From positions 1 to 50,053 of the forward strand of contig SVJU01000014.1 of the NCBI GenBank assembly GCA_015068825.1: DNA of 50,053 nucleotides, written 5' to 3'. A program made the position numbers and the translations under genes. Below the pieces are notes generated by a model. That model made no database searches. It was not told the DNA's origin and saw only the letters and a program-made list of their open reading frames with translations. Below, in pieces: positions 26,948 through 36,300 of the stretch. The DNA is from Oscillospiraceae bacterium (GTDB lineage Bacteria; Bacillota; Clostridia; UMGS1810). Every line of letters begins with the position of its first letter. Within the stretch, counting starts at the first letter, position 1.

Positions 26948-27970
26948 ATGAAAAATTTTAAAAAAATTATTTCGGCTGTTTGCCTTGTATGCGTTTTAGC
27001 TCTTGCACTTTCCGGATGTGCAATCACAAAAAAAGTAACACTTGCAACAGTTGATAATGAAATTGTTTCGTTAGAAGATTTTTATCAGTATTTTGAAGGA
27101 ATCAAATCTTCAATGCTACAAGAAGCAGGCATTGATTTATCAAACCAGGAATCAGTTGACAATTTCTGGGATGAAGCGGAAATTGAGGGCAAAAATGCTC
27201 TTACAGTAGCAAGAGAAAGAGCTCTTAACGAAGCTGTTAAGCTTATTATTCAGAACAAAAAAGCAAAAGAAATGAACATTACTTTAACCGAAGAAGATAA
27301 AAAACAGATCGACCAGTACAAAACTGCTTTGGTACAACAGAATTTCGGTTCAAAATCTGCATTTTTAGAACAGCTTAAAGCTTTAAAAACAAACGAAGCT
27401 TCTTATGACAAAATGCAAAGCTATGCTCTTGTTGCATCAAAGCTTTATTCAGAAATTTCAAAGGGCGATGAATACAAAATTGACAGAGAAAAAGCTAAAG
27501 AAGCTCTTAAAGAAAGCGAAAGAGTTACAGCCAAACACATTCTTATTTCAACCGTTGATAATGAAACTCAGGCTCCATTAAGCGACGAAAAGAAACAGGA
27601 AGCTAAAAAGCTTGCTGAAGAAACCCTTGAAAAAATCAAAAACGGTGAAAGCTATGATGCACTTATGAAAGAATTATCTCAGGACCCTGGTCTTGCAACA
27701 AATCCTGAAGGTTACACCTTTGGAAAAGGCGAAATGGTAAAACCTTTTGAAGAAGCTGCATTTGCACTTTCCGAAAACGAAGTAAGCGAAATTGTTGAAT
27801 CAGACTTTGGTTATCACATTATAAAAAGACTTCCTCTTGTGGTTGAAGATACAGATATCGACAATCAGATAGCTAAAATGCAGCAGGAAGTTTACGATGA
27901 GCAAGTTGAAAAATGGAAAGCTGATTTTACAATCGATATTAACGAAAAAGCACTTAACAAAATTAAATAA
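26948..27970 (+). CDS. prsA: PrsA-like foldase lipoprotein (PpiC peptidyl-prolyl isomerase)
   Basis: 340-aa exported lipoprotein. The start is set at ATG 26948: MKNFKKIISAVCLVCVLALA is a signal peptide with lipobox LSGC, while the longer open frame back into mfd has no RBS or signal. A SurA_N-like helical region follows. A parvulin (PpiC) domain lies at about residues 195-290 (VTAKHILIS to DFGYHIIKRLP). It should assist folding of secreted proteins outside the membrane. It sits 70 nt after mfd, its usual neighbour, and ends at a strong terminator. Its PpiC domain closely resembles that of the protein at 46267-47409. Confidence 0.92.
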   Translation: MKNFKKIISAVCLVCVLALALSGCAITKKVTLATVDNEIVSLEDFYQYFEGIKSSMLQEAGIDLSNQESVDNFWDEAEIEGKNALTVARERALNEAVKLIIQNKKAKEMNITLTEEDKKQIDQYKTALVQQNFGSKSAFLEQLKALKTNEASYDKMQSYALVASKLYSEISKGDEYKIDREKAKEALKESERVTAKHILISTVDNETQAPLSDEKKQEAKKLAEETLEKIKNGESYDALMKELSQDPGLATNPEGYTFGKGEMVKPFEEAAFALSENEVSEIVESDFGYHIIKRLPLVVEDTDIDNQIAKMQQEVYDEQVEKWKADFTIDINEKALNKIK

Positions 27971-27982
27971 TTTGATTTTATG

Positions 27983-28018
27983 AGCGGACAGAATTTTATT
28001 TTCTGTCCGCTTTATTTA
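27983..28018 (+). terminator. Terminator after the prsA-like gene
   Basis: Stem AGCGGACAGAA / TTCTGTCCGCT with a seven-base loop followed by TTATTTAT. It isolates the housekeeping operon from the accessory operon that follows. Confidence 0.88.
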
Positions 28019-28097
28019 TGGAGAGGCTTTTTTTGTAAAATAAATTATATGTTTTTTGTGCAAATTTCAATAAAATTTTCTTAAATCTACATATTGT

Positions 28098-28125
28098 TTG
28101 ACTTATTTGGTATTTATGGTAAAAT
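28098..28125 (+). promoter_or_regulatory. Promoter of the accessory kinase/helicase operon
   Basis: TTGACT (28098-28103), 16-bp spacer, TAAAAT (28120-28125) preceded by TGG as an extended -10. It lies 58 nt before the first gene. No other strong promoter is seen until the operon ends at 38709. Confidence 0.65.
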
Positions 28126-28183
28126 AATTATTATGGAGTATTTTATATAAAATTAAGTTTACATATATTTTAAGGAGATAATT

Positions 28184-28546
28184 ATGTTTGTCAACTTCTC
28201 AAATCACCCATCCGAAAAATGGGAGGAAAAACAAATTAATAAAGCTTTGGAATTTGGCAAAATTACCGATATTCCATTTCCTGATGTTTCGCCCGAAATG
28301 TCTGAAGATGAAATTGATGATATTGCAAAAGATATTGTTGAAAAAATAGTATCCTTAAACCCAAAAGCAGTAATGTGTCAGGGCGAATATACTCTTTCGT
28401 TCAATGTTTCGTTAAGGCTTTTAAAAAAAGGAATAAATGTTGTTTGTGCCTGCTCCGAAAGATGCACAATTGAAACACAAAGTGGCAAAAACAATATGAG
28501 AAATTCGCTTTTTTCATTTGTAAAATTCAGAAAACTGGAGTTATAA
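28184..28546 (+). CDS. Conserved unknown, possible Csx20-like protein (120 aa)
   Basis: 120-aa soluble protein starting MFVNFSNHPSEKWEEKQ, with PFPDVSPEMSEDEIDDIA, then VMCQGEYTLSFNV and a Cys-rich strand VVCACSER. The pattern (N-[FL]-[ST]-N-H-P-S near the start, Q-G-E-[FY]-T-L in the middle, A-x-S-E-R near the end) is one I have met in small Rossmann-like proteins annotated in places as CRISPR-associated (Csx20 or similar). I cannot verify this, and no cas genes or arrays are in the window. AAGGAG precedes the ATG. First gene of the accessory operon; the amylase gene starts 4 nt after its stop. Confidence 0.72.
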   Translation: MFVNFSNHPSEKWEEKQINKALEFGKITDIPFPDVSPEMSEDEIDDIAKDIVEKIVSLNPKAVMCQGEYTLSFNVSLRLLKKGINVVCACSERCTIETQSGKNNMRNSLFSFVKFRKLEL

Positions 28547-28550
28547 ACAT

Positions 28551-30245
28551 ATGGATACATCAAAAATATTACATATTAACAGCAGATATCACACACAGGA
28601 TTTATTTGTTGAAGAAATAGGCAAAATAGGCATAAGAATACGCTGCGGTAAAGATATCGACGGTGTTGTAGTTGTATACAACGACCCTTATGTGCGCACC
28701 GTTACCGAAAATGGTCTTTACTGGCCATATAAAAAAGCCGAAATGAAAGTAAGCGGCGAAACTAATGAATTTAAATTCTTTTCTGTTTCTATAGATGCTT
28801 TAAGCCGACGACTAAAATACTATTTTTTAATTTATTCAAAAGACCAAGTTCTTCAATATTCCGAAACCGGCTTTACATCAGGCTATAACCACGATGATAT
28901 GTCTATGTTTTTTGTACCGTATATTGACAAAAACAGAATTCATTTGCCATACAGTTGGCTTAAAAATACAGTTTGGTATCAGATTCTGCCATCAAGATTT
29001 TCTAATTATAAAAACAGCAAAAACTGTAATCTTAAAGGCATTATGTCAAAACTTGAGTATTTAAAAAAGCTTGGAATTACAGGACTTTATTTAAACCCTG
29101 TTTACCACGGAAAATCGTATCATAAATATGATGTTATAGATTACGAACACATTGACCCTGATTTTGGAACTGATGAAGATTTTGTGCTTCTTTGTAACAA
29201 GGCTCACAAAATGGGTATGAAGGTTATGATGGATATTTCGTTTACCCATTGTTCATCCAGTAACAAATTCTGGCTTGATGTAATAAAAAACAAAGAAAAT
29301 TCAAAATATTTTGACTGGTTCAACATATACAAAGATGAAAAAGGCAATTTTTGCTACGAAACATTTGCCTACGAAAAAGAAATGCCAAAATTCAATACCG
29401 AAAATTTTAAGGTTATTGAATATTTTTGCAACAAAGTAGTAAAAAAATGGATGATGTTATGCAATATAGATGCATGGAGAATTGATGTCGCAAACGAAAT
29501 AAGCGATGAGCTTTTAATAAATGTAAAAAATGTTATGCACTCAATAAATCCACAGTCTTATATAGTTGGCGAAATATGGCACAACGCATCCGACTGGATA
29601 TCAAAAAAACGCCTTGACGGTGTTACAAATTATGCACTTTCAAGGTCAATCCTTTCGTTTGTTTGTGCGCCTTTTCACGATGTCAACAAATTCAAAAACG
29701 ATATCATCTGCCTTTTGCACTCATATTCACCCTGTCAGATTATAATGTCAATGCCACTTTTGGATTCGCACGATACTCCAAGATTAAGATATATGGCAAA
29801 TCAGGATAAAGACAAAGTAAAACTTTCGCTGTTTCTTCTTTTTACTTTTTATGGCGCTCCTTCAATTTACTACGGAACAGAGCGTTTTATGGACGGCGCA
29901 GGTGACCCTGATTGCAGAAGAAAAGTAGACTGGAAGGATACATCACCCGATACAGAAGAGTTTTTTAATATTACAAGCACCTTAATAAAATTAAGAAAAA
30001 ACCATCCCGAACTTTCAAACGACGGTACTTACGAATTTTTAAATGATGAAGATATACTCGTTTTTAAAAGACAAAGTTATAACAAAACATATTGGTGTGT
30101 TGTAAATCCAAACGAATACGATACACAATGCCATCTTAATTTTGCTTGTGGTAAAAAATTTAAAAATATAATAAATGGTGATACCATTTTTGAAAATATT
30201 AAAATGAACCGTCTTGGGTTTATGATATTAGAGGAGGATAAATAA
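28551..30245 (+). CDS. GH13 alpha-amylase family glycosidase (neopullulanase/cyclomaltodextrinase-like)
   Basis: 564-aa cytoplasmic GH13 enzyme without a signal peptide. An N-terminal beta-sandwich region of about 130 residues precedes the TIM barrel, which opens with WYQILPSRFSN. The catalytic residues are in place: nucleophile Asp312 in WRIDVANE, acid/base Glu341 in VGEIWH, and Asp408 in DSHDTPR. Region I reads DISFTHC, with Thr where most enzymes have Asn. The layout resembles neopullulanase or cyclomaltodextrinase, so a maltodextrin-type substrate is likely. Its place in a kinase/helicase operon is odd: 4 nt after the 120-aa gene and 1 nt before the DUF4145-like gene. No sugar transporter or other carbohydrate gene is near. 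Confidence 0.9.
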   Translation: MDTSKILHINSRYHTQDLFVEEIGKIGIRIRCGKDIDGVVVVYNDPYVRTVTENGLYWPYKKAEMKVSGETNEFKFFSVSIDALSRRLKYYFLIYSKDQVLQYSETGFTSGYNHDDMSMFFVPYIDKNRIHLPYSWLKNTVWYQILPSRFSNYKNSKNCNLKGIMSKLEYLKKLGITGLYLNPVYHGKSYHKYDVIDYEHIDPDFGTDEDFVLLCNKAHKMGMKVMMDISFTHCSSSNKFWLDVIKNKENSKYFDWFNIYKDEKGNFCYETFAYEKEMPKFNTENFKVIEYFCNKVVKKWMMLCNIDAWRIDVANEISDELLINVKNVMHSINPQSYIVGEIWHNASDWISKKRLDGVTNYALSRSILSFVCAPFHDVNKFKNDIICLLHSYSPCQIIMSMPLLDSHDTPRLRYMANQDKDKVKLSLFLLFTFYGAPSIYYGTERFMDGAGDPDCRRKVDWKDTSPDTEEFFNITSTLIKLRKNHPELSNDGTYEFLNDEDILVFKRQSYNKTYWCVVNPNEYDTQCHLNFACGKKFKNIINGDTIFENIKMNRLGFMILEEDK

Positions 30246-30246
30246 T

Positions 30247-30669
30247 ATGTTGTTTGAGTTTATACTGGATAAAAAATCACCTCTTAAAAGCTACGAAAGT
30301 CTTTATAGCATACTTAACGATGTGGAAAAATGTTTAAAATCAAATCCTGTTGAAGCGGTTCTTCGTGCAAGGGTTGCAGAAGAAAGATTTATTAATGCTA
30401 TTCTTGAAATAAACGGCATTGAAATTCCCGACGATCTTGGAATGCGAAAAAATCTAAAGCTTGAATGTACTGCAAACAAGCTTAATTTCTTATTTGAAAA
30501 AGGCTTTATTAATAAAACACAGCTTACATATTTAAATGCAGTAAGACGCGCAGGAAACATTGTTGCCAACCAGAAAACAGAAGATGAAAATGATATTGAT
30601 GCAAATAAAGTAGTTGAATTTCTTTATGAAGCAATTAAAATTTATGTAGAAAATTTTAAGGAGATATAA
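30247..30669 (+). CDS. DUF4145/HEPN-like domain protein (140 aa)
   Basis: 140-aa helical protein. It aligns by eye with the N-terminal 140 residues of the next gene product: both start MLF[ED], share R-A-R-x-A-x-E-R-F-I-N-A and LEINGI, and carry an [RN]xxRxAGNxxA motif. The AGN motif with flanking helices resembles DUF4145, a HEPN-like domain seen in restriction and defence proteins. Here the His that normally follows (AGNDATH) is Asn (AGNIVANQ). If the family is catalytic, this copy probably is not. RBS GGAGGA lies just before the ATG; the next gene starts 2 nt after its stop, so translation is likely coupled. Confidence 0.75.
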   Translation: MLFEFILDKKSPLKSYESLYSILNDVEKCLKSNPVEAVLRARVAEERFINAILEINGIEIPDDLGMRKNLKLECTANKLNFLFEKGFINKTQLTYLNAVRRAGNIVANQKTEDENDIDANKVVEFLYEAIKIYVENFKEI

Positions 30670-30671
30670 GA

Positions 30672-32099
30672 ATGCTATTCGATATATTGAAAGATGAAAA
30701 TTCCCGTCTTAAAGACTACAACAATATTTACCGACATTGTATCGACTGCGAAAAAACAGTAAGAACACATCCTTTTAACATTCAGATGAGAGCAAGAACT
30801 GCACTTGAAAGATTTATTAATGCAGTTTTAGAAATAAACGGAATAAAAATTCCCGAAGACAAAGATGAAAAAAAGGAAAAAGGTCTTGATTCACTTTACG
30901 ATAAAATCAATGTTTGCTTTGAAAATAATTTTATAGATGAATGTCACAAACGCGACATAAGAAATGTAAGGCTTGCGGGCAATGATGCTACTCACGAAAA
31001 AGACGAATACGAAGAAGCTGCAGATATATTAAGGTCGTTGTATGTGGTTATTGCATCTTATGCCATGAACGAAAGAATAACAAGAATTTCTGATACCGAA
31101 GTCATAAAGTATTATGATAAAAACAAAGAAGAACATGTTGTAAAGCAAGATGGATATGAAACAGAAGACCTTTTGCCAATAGGTGATTACGAAGTAATAA
31201 AACCTCTTTTTGCTATTCCTGATTCAAAAAATCCAAAACCTTCAAAAAGTATAAAGATGTACAGATGTAAAAAAACAACATCTTTTGGAGCAAATAACGA
31301 TACTCAATATGCAATTATAAAAAAATACATAAAAAATGCAACAGATGATGTAACACAGTTTCGCGATCAGTTAGCAATACACACAATCAAAAAGTATTAT
31401 AACATTCTTGAAAAACCGCCTATTCTTGCCGAAGAAATCGAAACATCAATTGATAACGATTACAACTATCTTTGCTATTTAACAAGTGAAAAAACATTTT
31501 TGTTAAGCCAGAAAAACACTTTCAGAAAATACATTCAATCAAGAAAATTAAAAACAGACAACGAAATGTTTTTTGTTAAGCTTAATATTTTAAAAGACAT
31601 TGTAGAAATTTTAAATTCGCTTATAGATATTACCGAAAATATATCACTTCATCACAGAAACCTTCGTCCCGACTGTATATTTTTAACTCCAACTCACAAA
31701 GGGCTTGGTGTTAATGTGGGTAATTTTGAATATTCTAAGGTAATGGATACCGCCAATATGAGCGAAGAAGCTGCTACAATAAACATAAATGCCTATGCAA
31801 AAAAGGTGTCGGACGACCCGTTTGCATCACCCGAAGTTAAAGATGCATCAATTAAAAAAATGGGTACTCCTAACTGGGAACAGGTTGATATTTATGCCTG
31901 CGCAAAAATGGCACTTTATATTTTGTGCGGTGATGCTGCAAACGAAAACATTCATAAAAACCTTGATTACATAAGCCAGACCTTATCTTACGATTTTTAT
32001 GAAATTACCAAAAAAATTCTTGAAACTCCCTACCCTTCAAGACCTACTCTTAAAGAGTATTTAAAGGCAATTAAAAAAGAGCTTATAGAGCTTGAATAA
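30672..32099 (+). CDS. DUF4145-like domain fused to a Ser/Thr pseudokinase
   Basis: 475-aa protein. Residues 1-140 are the same DUF4145/HEPN-like domain as the preceding gene, with the fuller motif VRLAGNDATH. Residues from about 170 to 470 follow a protein-kinase fold: YAIIKKY resembles the VAIK lysine strand and HHRNLRPDC the HRDLKPxN loop. The catalytic Asp is Asn330. The DFG Asp is Gly350 (GNF), and APE is replaced by GTPNWEQ, followed by VDIYACAKMALYILCG. Both key acidic residues are lost, so it should be a pseudokinase, perhaps a scaffold or regulator for the active kinase encoded 22 nt downstream. AAGGAG precedes the ATG. Confidence 0.8.
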   Translation: MLFDILKDENSRLKDYNNIYRHCIDCEKTVRTHPFNIQMRARTALERFINAVLEINGIKIPEDKDEKKEKGLDSLYDKINVCFENNFIDECHKRDIRNVRLAGNDATHEKDEYEEAADILRSLYVVIASYAMNERITRISDTEVIKYYDKNKEEHVVKQDGYETEDLLPIGDYEVIKPLFAIPDSKNPKPSKSIKMYRCKKTTSFGANNDTQYAIIKKYIKNATDDVTQFRDQLAIHTIKKYYNILEKPPILAEEIETSIDNDYNYLCYLTSEKTFLLSQKNTFRKYIQSRKLKTDNEMFFVKLNILKDIVEILNSLIDITENISLHHRNLRPDCIFLTPTHKGLGVNVGNFEYSKVMDTANMSEEAATININAYAKKVSDDPFASPEVKDASIKKMGTPNWEQVDIYACAKMALYILCGDAANENIHKNLDYISQTLSYDFYEITKKILETPYPSRPTLKEYLKAIKKELIELE

Positions 32100-32121
32100 A
32101 TTTTAAAGGAGAAATTGTAAA

Positions 32122-32970
32122 ATGGCAGAAAACAAACTTATTTTTAATAATAATTTTGAATATATAATTTTAGAAACCATTTACAAATCAAATAAAAACA
32201 AAACTGCCTTTTACAAAGCAATGGAAAAATATACAGGCAGAATTGTAGGTATAAAATACATTGAAACTACTCCAAATCTTATAAACGAATACATAAAAGG
32301 TATAAGAGTTCTTATTAACCTTGAAAGTAATGTTAAAAACATTCCAACTGTTTATCAGTATTATACACAAAAAACTTCTATTTTTGTAATAATGCAGTTT
32401 ATAGAAGGCAAAACTCTTTCTAAAATTATGGAGAGCGAAAAGAATGCCTGTCTTGAAAAAGATACCACCTATTTAAACTTAAAAAGGCTTAAAAAACTTT
32501 GCGAGGTTTTAAAACAGGTTCATCAGAAAAACTCCAATAATGGCTATACGCAGCACAAAGACTTAAAGCCTGATAACATTATTATTAAAGGAAAATTCCC
32601 CATCGAAGATGTTTATCTTATTGATTTTGACTTATCAAGTGCCACAATTGCAAAAGGCACGGTTGGTTATCAAGCACCCGAGCAAAGCGATATGTTTTCC
32701 AAAATGACAAACCATACAAGAATTGATGTTTTTTCATTCGGACTTATTATGTACGAGCTTTTATGCGGTGAAAAACTTATTTTTGGTCAGCATCTTATTC
32801 TGGATATTGAAAATAATCAATGGAAAAACATTCCAAAAATTTCTGATATCAACAAAAATATCACACCGGAAATTGACCAAATATTCAAAAAATGTATTGC
32901 ATTTAATCCCCAAGAAAGATTTAATGACGGAGGAGAAATTTTATGTCAGCTAAGAAAAATAATCAAATAG
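32122..32970 (+). CDS. Serine/threonine protein kinase
   Basis: 282-aa kinase domain with little else. The Lys strand reads VGIKYIE, the catalytic loop HKDLKPDNIII (Asp147), the metal motif DFD (Asp168, DFG with the third residue changed) and the activation segment ends GTVGYQAPEQ. Helix F is RIDVFSFGLIMYELLCG. The essential Lys, Asp, Asn and Asp are all present, so it should be active. The glycine-rich loop is poor (ETIYKSNKNKTAFYKA). There is no PASTA domain or membrane segment, unlike the housekeeping PrkC. RBS AAAGGAG precedes the ATG. Its 3' end overlaps the 51-aa gene by 28 nt. Confidence 0.87.
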   Translation: MAENKLIFNNNFEYIILETIYKSNKNKTAFYKAMEKYTGRIVGIKYIETTPNLINEYIKGIRVLINLESNVKNIPTVYQYYTQKTSIFVIMQFIEGKTLSKIMESEKNACLEKDTTYLNLKRLKKLCEVLKQVHQKNSNNGYTQHKDLKPDNIIIKGKFPIEDVYLIDFDLSSATIAKGTVGYQAPEQSDMFSKMTNHTRIDVFSFGLIMYELLCGEKLIFGQHLILDIENNQWKNIPKISDINKNITPEIDQIFKKCIAFNPQERFNDGGEILCQLRKIIK

Positions 32971-33098
32971 AACGAATTGGAAATATTTTTGATGAGCAGG
33001 ACAGAAAATTTATTTCACTTAAAGATAAAAATTTAGAAAAATTCACCAGCTTACCCGAAAGAAAAGAGGCGAGAGTATGGCCCAAAGTAACTCTTTAA
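32943..33098 (+). CDS. Small 51-aa protein overlapping kinase and helicase genes
   Basis: A 51-codon frame starts at ATG 32943 inside the 3' end of the kinase gene and ends at TAA 33096-33098 inside the first codons of the next frame. GGAGGAG lies 6 nt before the ATG, one of the better RBSs in the operon. The product starts MSAKKNNQIERIGNIFDEQD and is charged, probably helical, without cysteines or membrane segment. It could be a bona fide small subunit or a coupling peptide bringing ribosomes to the helicase start at 33077. No relatives are known to me. Confidence 0.55.
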   Translation: MSAKKNNQIERIGNIFDEQDRKFISLKDKNLEKFTSLPERKEARVWPKVTL

Positions 33099-33301
33099 CC
33101 AAAAGATTAGACCTTATAGAAAATCAATGGTATCATTCGCAATGTCCCATTGTGTTTTTTGCGTTCAAATCTCTTTTTGCCAATTATCCAAAAGAAGCGG
33201 CAGAAGTAAGAGAAATTCTTCTTAATACCAAAAGAACAAGAGTTCTTGAAATAGGAAACATTGCAAAGTTAAACGGCAATGTTGTATTTCAGATATTTTA
33301 A
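33077..33301 (+). pseudogene. N-terminal piece of the SF1 helicase, separated by a frameshift
   Basis: 74-codon frame starting MAQSNSLTKRLDLIENQWYH, preceded by AGAGG 7 nt before the ATG. It ends at TAA 33299-33301. The -1 frame is open from 33250 and runs without a stop into the helicase. Adding one T at the TTT of 33287-33289 would join ...LNGNVVF to SDILNGLLVNLRL and give one protein of about 1143 aa. So this is most likely the true N-terminus of the helicase, cut off by a one-base deletion or read error. A programmed -1 shift is possible: GTTAAAC (33268-33274) is correctly phased in the overlap. Confidence 0.65.
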
Positions 33302-33393
33302 ACGGCCTTCTTGTTAATTTAAGACTCAACTCGCAAAACAGAAATTTTAATATTACAAGTATTTTAGATACATCAAAAAATCCTGGTCCGAGA

Positions 33394-36300
33394 ATGCACT
33401 TTATTGAAAGCGAAAGAAAAACAATAAGTGTAGAAAAATTCGGCATCATTTTTTCAAAAGAACCTGTTGATGGCGGTGCCCACGAAGTAATGCCTCTTGA
33501 TGTTGCAGAAAAAATGAAACAGACCCATTCTCTTGATCACAATGACAATATGCCGAAAGCATTTTATGATGAACTTTCAAATTACATTACATCAAGTGCA
33601 AAACAGCTTGAAATTGAAGAAAAAAAGAAAGAATTCAAAGCGAAGTGGTTTTCGGATAAGTATCTTGATAATGTTCTTCACTATGCCGATTTTGAATATG
33701 AACTCGAACAGGATAAAACCGACAGTTCATATTCTCTTACATATACATCACGAAAATCAATAAAACAAGATGGTGACAAAAGCCACAAATATATTTATGA
33801 GTTCATCTGCCCTGATTTTGACACAGAAATGTATCCGCAAAACAGTGAGGTTGATGTTATTTTAGCTTCTGATGACCCAAACCGTCCCAAAAGACTAAAA
33901 GGCTCCATTTTTCAGATTGAAGATGCTTCTGACAATCAGAAAAGGCTCATTATAACCTTCAGAAATCAGTTTAACGAAAAAGACCTTCCCGAGTATGGAC
34001 AGATTAAAAGAAAAGCAAATGAATGTCAGAAAAATGTTCGTTACAAGGTTGTTGAACAATTTAAAACGGGCGAAGTTAAATCAAAATATATGCTTACTGC
34101 ATTTAATAATCATAAAAAAATTGTAACTCAGGATTTTGAAAAACTAAAAAATATAGATGCAATTATGAAGGAAATTGAAGACAGAGCACCAAAAGGACAA
34201 AAGCCTTTTGAAAAGCAGAAGGATGCAATAAAAGCCGGTATTTTATCAAAAGATTTAGCGCTTGTATTAGGCCCTCCGGGAACAGGCAAAACCACAGTTA
34301 TTGTTGAATGGGCACTTTATTTTATGCGTCAGGGAAAAAGGGTTTTAATATCATCCAAAAATAACAAAGCGGTTGACAACGCATTTGAAAGAATTGCAGA
34401 AAAACAGTTAGAAATGCCAGAGCTTAAAGACCATATTATTGCCCGTCTTGGCAATGTGGACAAGGTTCAGGATAATGTAAAGGATTATCTTATTGACAAT
34501 CAGCACGAAGCAATACAACAAAAAATTCTTTCATCTGCATCAAGCTGTGCACTGCAACTGAAAAAAGACCTTGAAAGTATTGCAGCTGCCGAAGGTGACC
34601 TGAAAAAAATGTCCCAGAATCTTGAAAGATTTTTCAAGATAAAAAATGAACTTGAAACAAACTACTATAAAAAAATAAACCAATGTATTCAAAAGATTCT
34701 GTCTGAGCACAACAATATTAAAGAAGAACAAGCTAAAGTTGAAAGTCAGATTGAAAGCCTTAATGCTATAAAGGAAAAAATAGCAGAAGCAAGAATTTAT
34801 CTTGAAGAAGAAAAGAAAAGATTTATTCTTATAAGACTTTTCCACAAAAGAGAAACAAACTACATACAAAAAAATCATGACGCACTTGTAAGGGAATTTA
34901 ACGCAGCCAAAATAACCGACGGAAGTATTCCGCACATAAAAAAATACAACGATGCTGTTTTAAATATCAAAAAGCTTTTAAATGACCAGACATTCAAGAA
35001 TTTGAAAAACGAATACCGCAACCTTGAAAAGGTACTTTCAGGCAATAAAAAGATATCTGTTAACCCTGCTTTTTATCCGGCTGTTTCTTATACATTTTCA
35101 GATGACAAGGAAAAATTTAATGCGTTTTTAAATCAGCTTAAATCCTTAAAGAAAAAAATGTTATATCTGAAAGAAATTCTTGGTGAATGGCACTCAATTG
35201 TTACGGATAAAACCAATACCGTTTTATCTGACATTCTTATAGACAGTGTTTCGGTTGTTGGTGCAACCTGTATAGGAATAAACACAAACAGGCAGTTTAC
35301 CAATGTGGATTTTGATGTTGCAATTATTGACGAAGCAGGGCAAATCCAGATTCACGATGCAATAGTTCCTATGTCGCGCGCAACAAAAACCCTTATGCTT
35401 GGCGACCACAAACAAATTCCGCCACAGGTTGATGATGCAATGATTAAAAAATGCCGTGAAAAAAATGTAGATACAACACTTTTGGAACAAAGCTTTTTCC
35501 AATATATTTTTGAAAAAGGCAATATTGACGAAAGCCACAAAATTTCACTCGACACACAATTTCGTATGCCAAAGCCTGTTGCAGATATACTGTCATATCA
35601 GTTTTACGACAACAAGTATTTTTCTTATAAAGACAAGCATACAGACGACAGAAGCGATGAGTGTAAAAAAGTATTTTCAAAACAGCTTGTTCTTATTGAC
35701 ACCTCCGATTCTGATGAGCGCTTTGAAAAAGAAGTAAAAAATAAGGATTCAAAAAATATAGAACGATACAATCCTTATGAGGCTAAACTCGTTGCAACTG
35801 TTCTTAAGAAATTTGGCGCAGGAAGCGAAAATCCACTTTTTGGAATTGATAAAATCGGTGTTATAGCACCTCTTAAAAAGCAAAAAGAAACCATTCAGAA
35901 AACAGTTAAGCAAAATATAAAATCGCTATCAGATGCAAACATAAAATCTATGATTGCCACACTTGACAGTTTTCAGGGACAGGAAAGAAAGCTTATTATT
36001 TACAGTTCTACCAGAAGCAATAAAATTAACAGCATCGGCTTTTTAAACGAATTAAGAAGACTTAATGTTGCACTTTCAAGATGTAAAGAACAACTTGTAT
36101 TTATTGGGGATTTCAGCTTTTTAACAACCTGTGTTGACAAGGAAAGAAAAGATAACGATTCGTTTAAAAACAATAACAACCTTAACAATAAAAATGGATT
36201 TTTCTTCAGCGGCGAAACATTTGAAAACGAAGAAGAATACGAATATGAGGAAAATCAGTATGACCAATACTCTGATTCATATGACGATGACGAATTTGAA

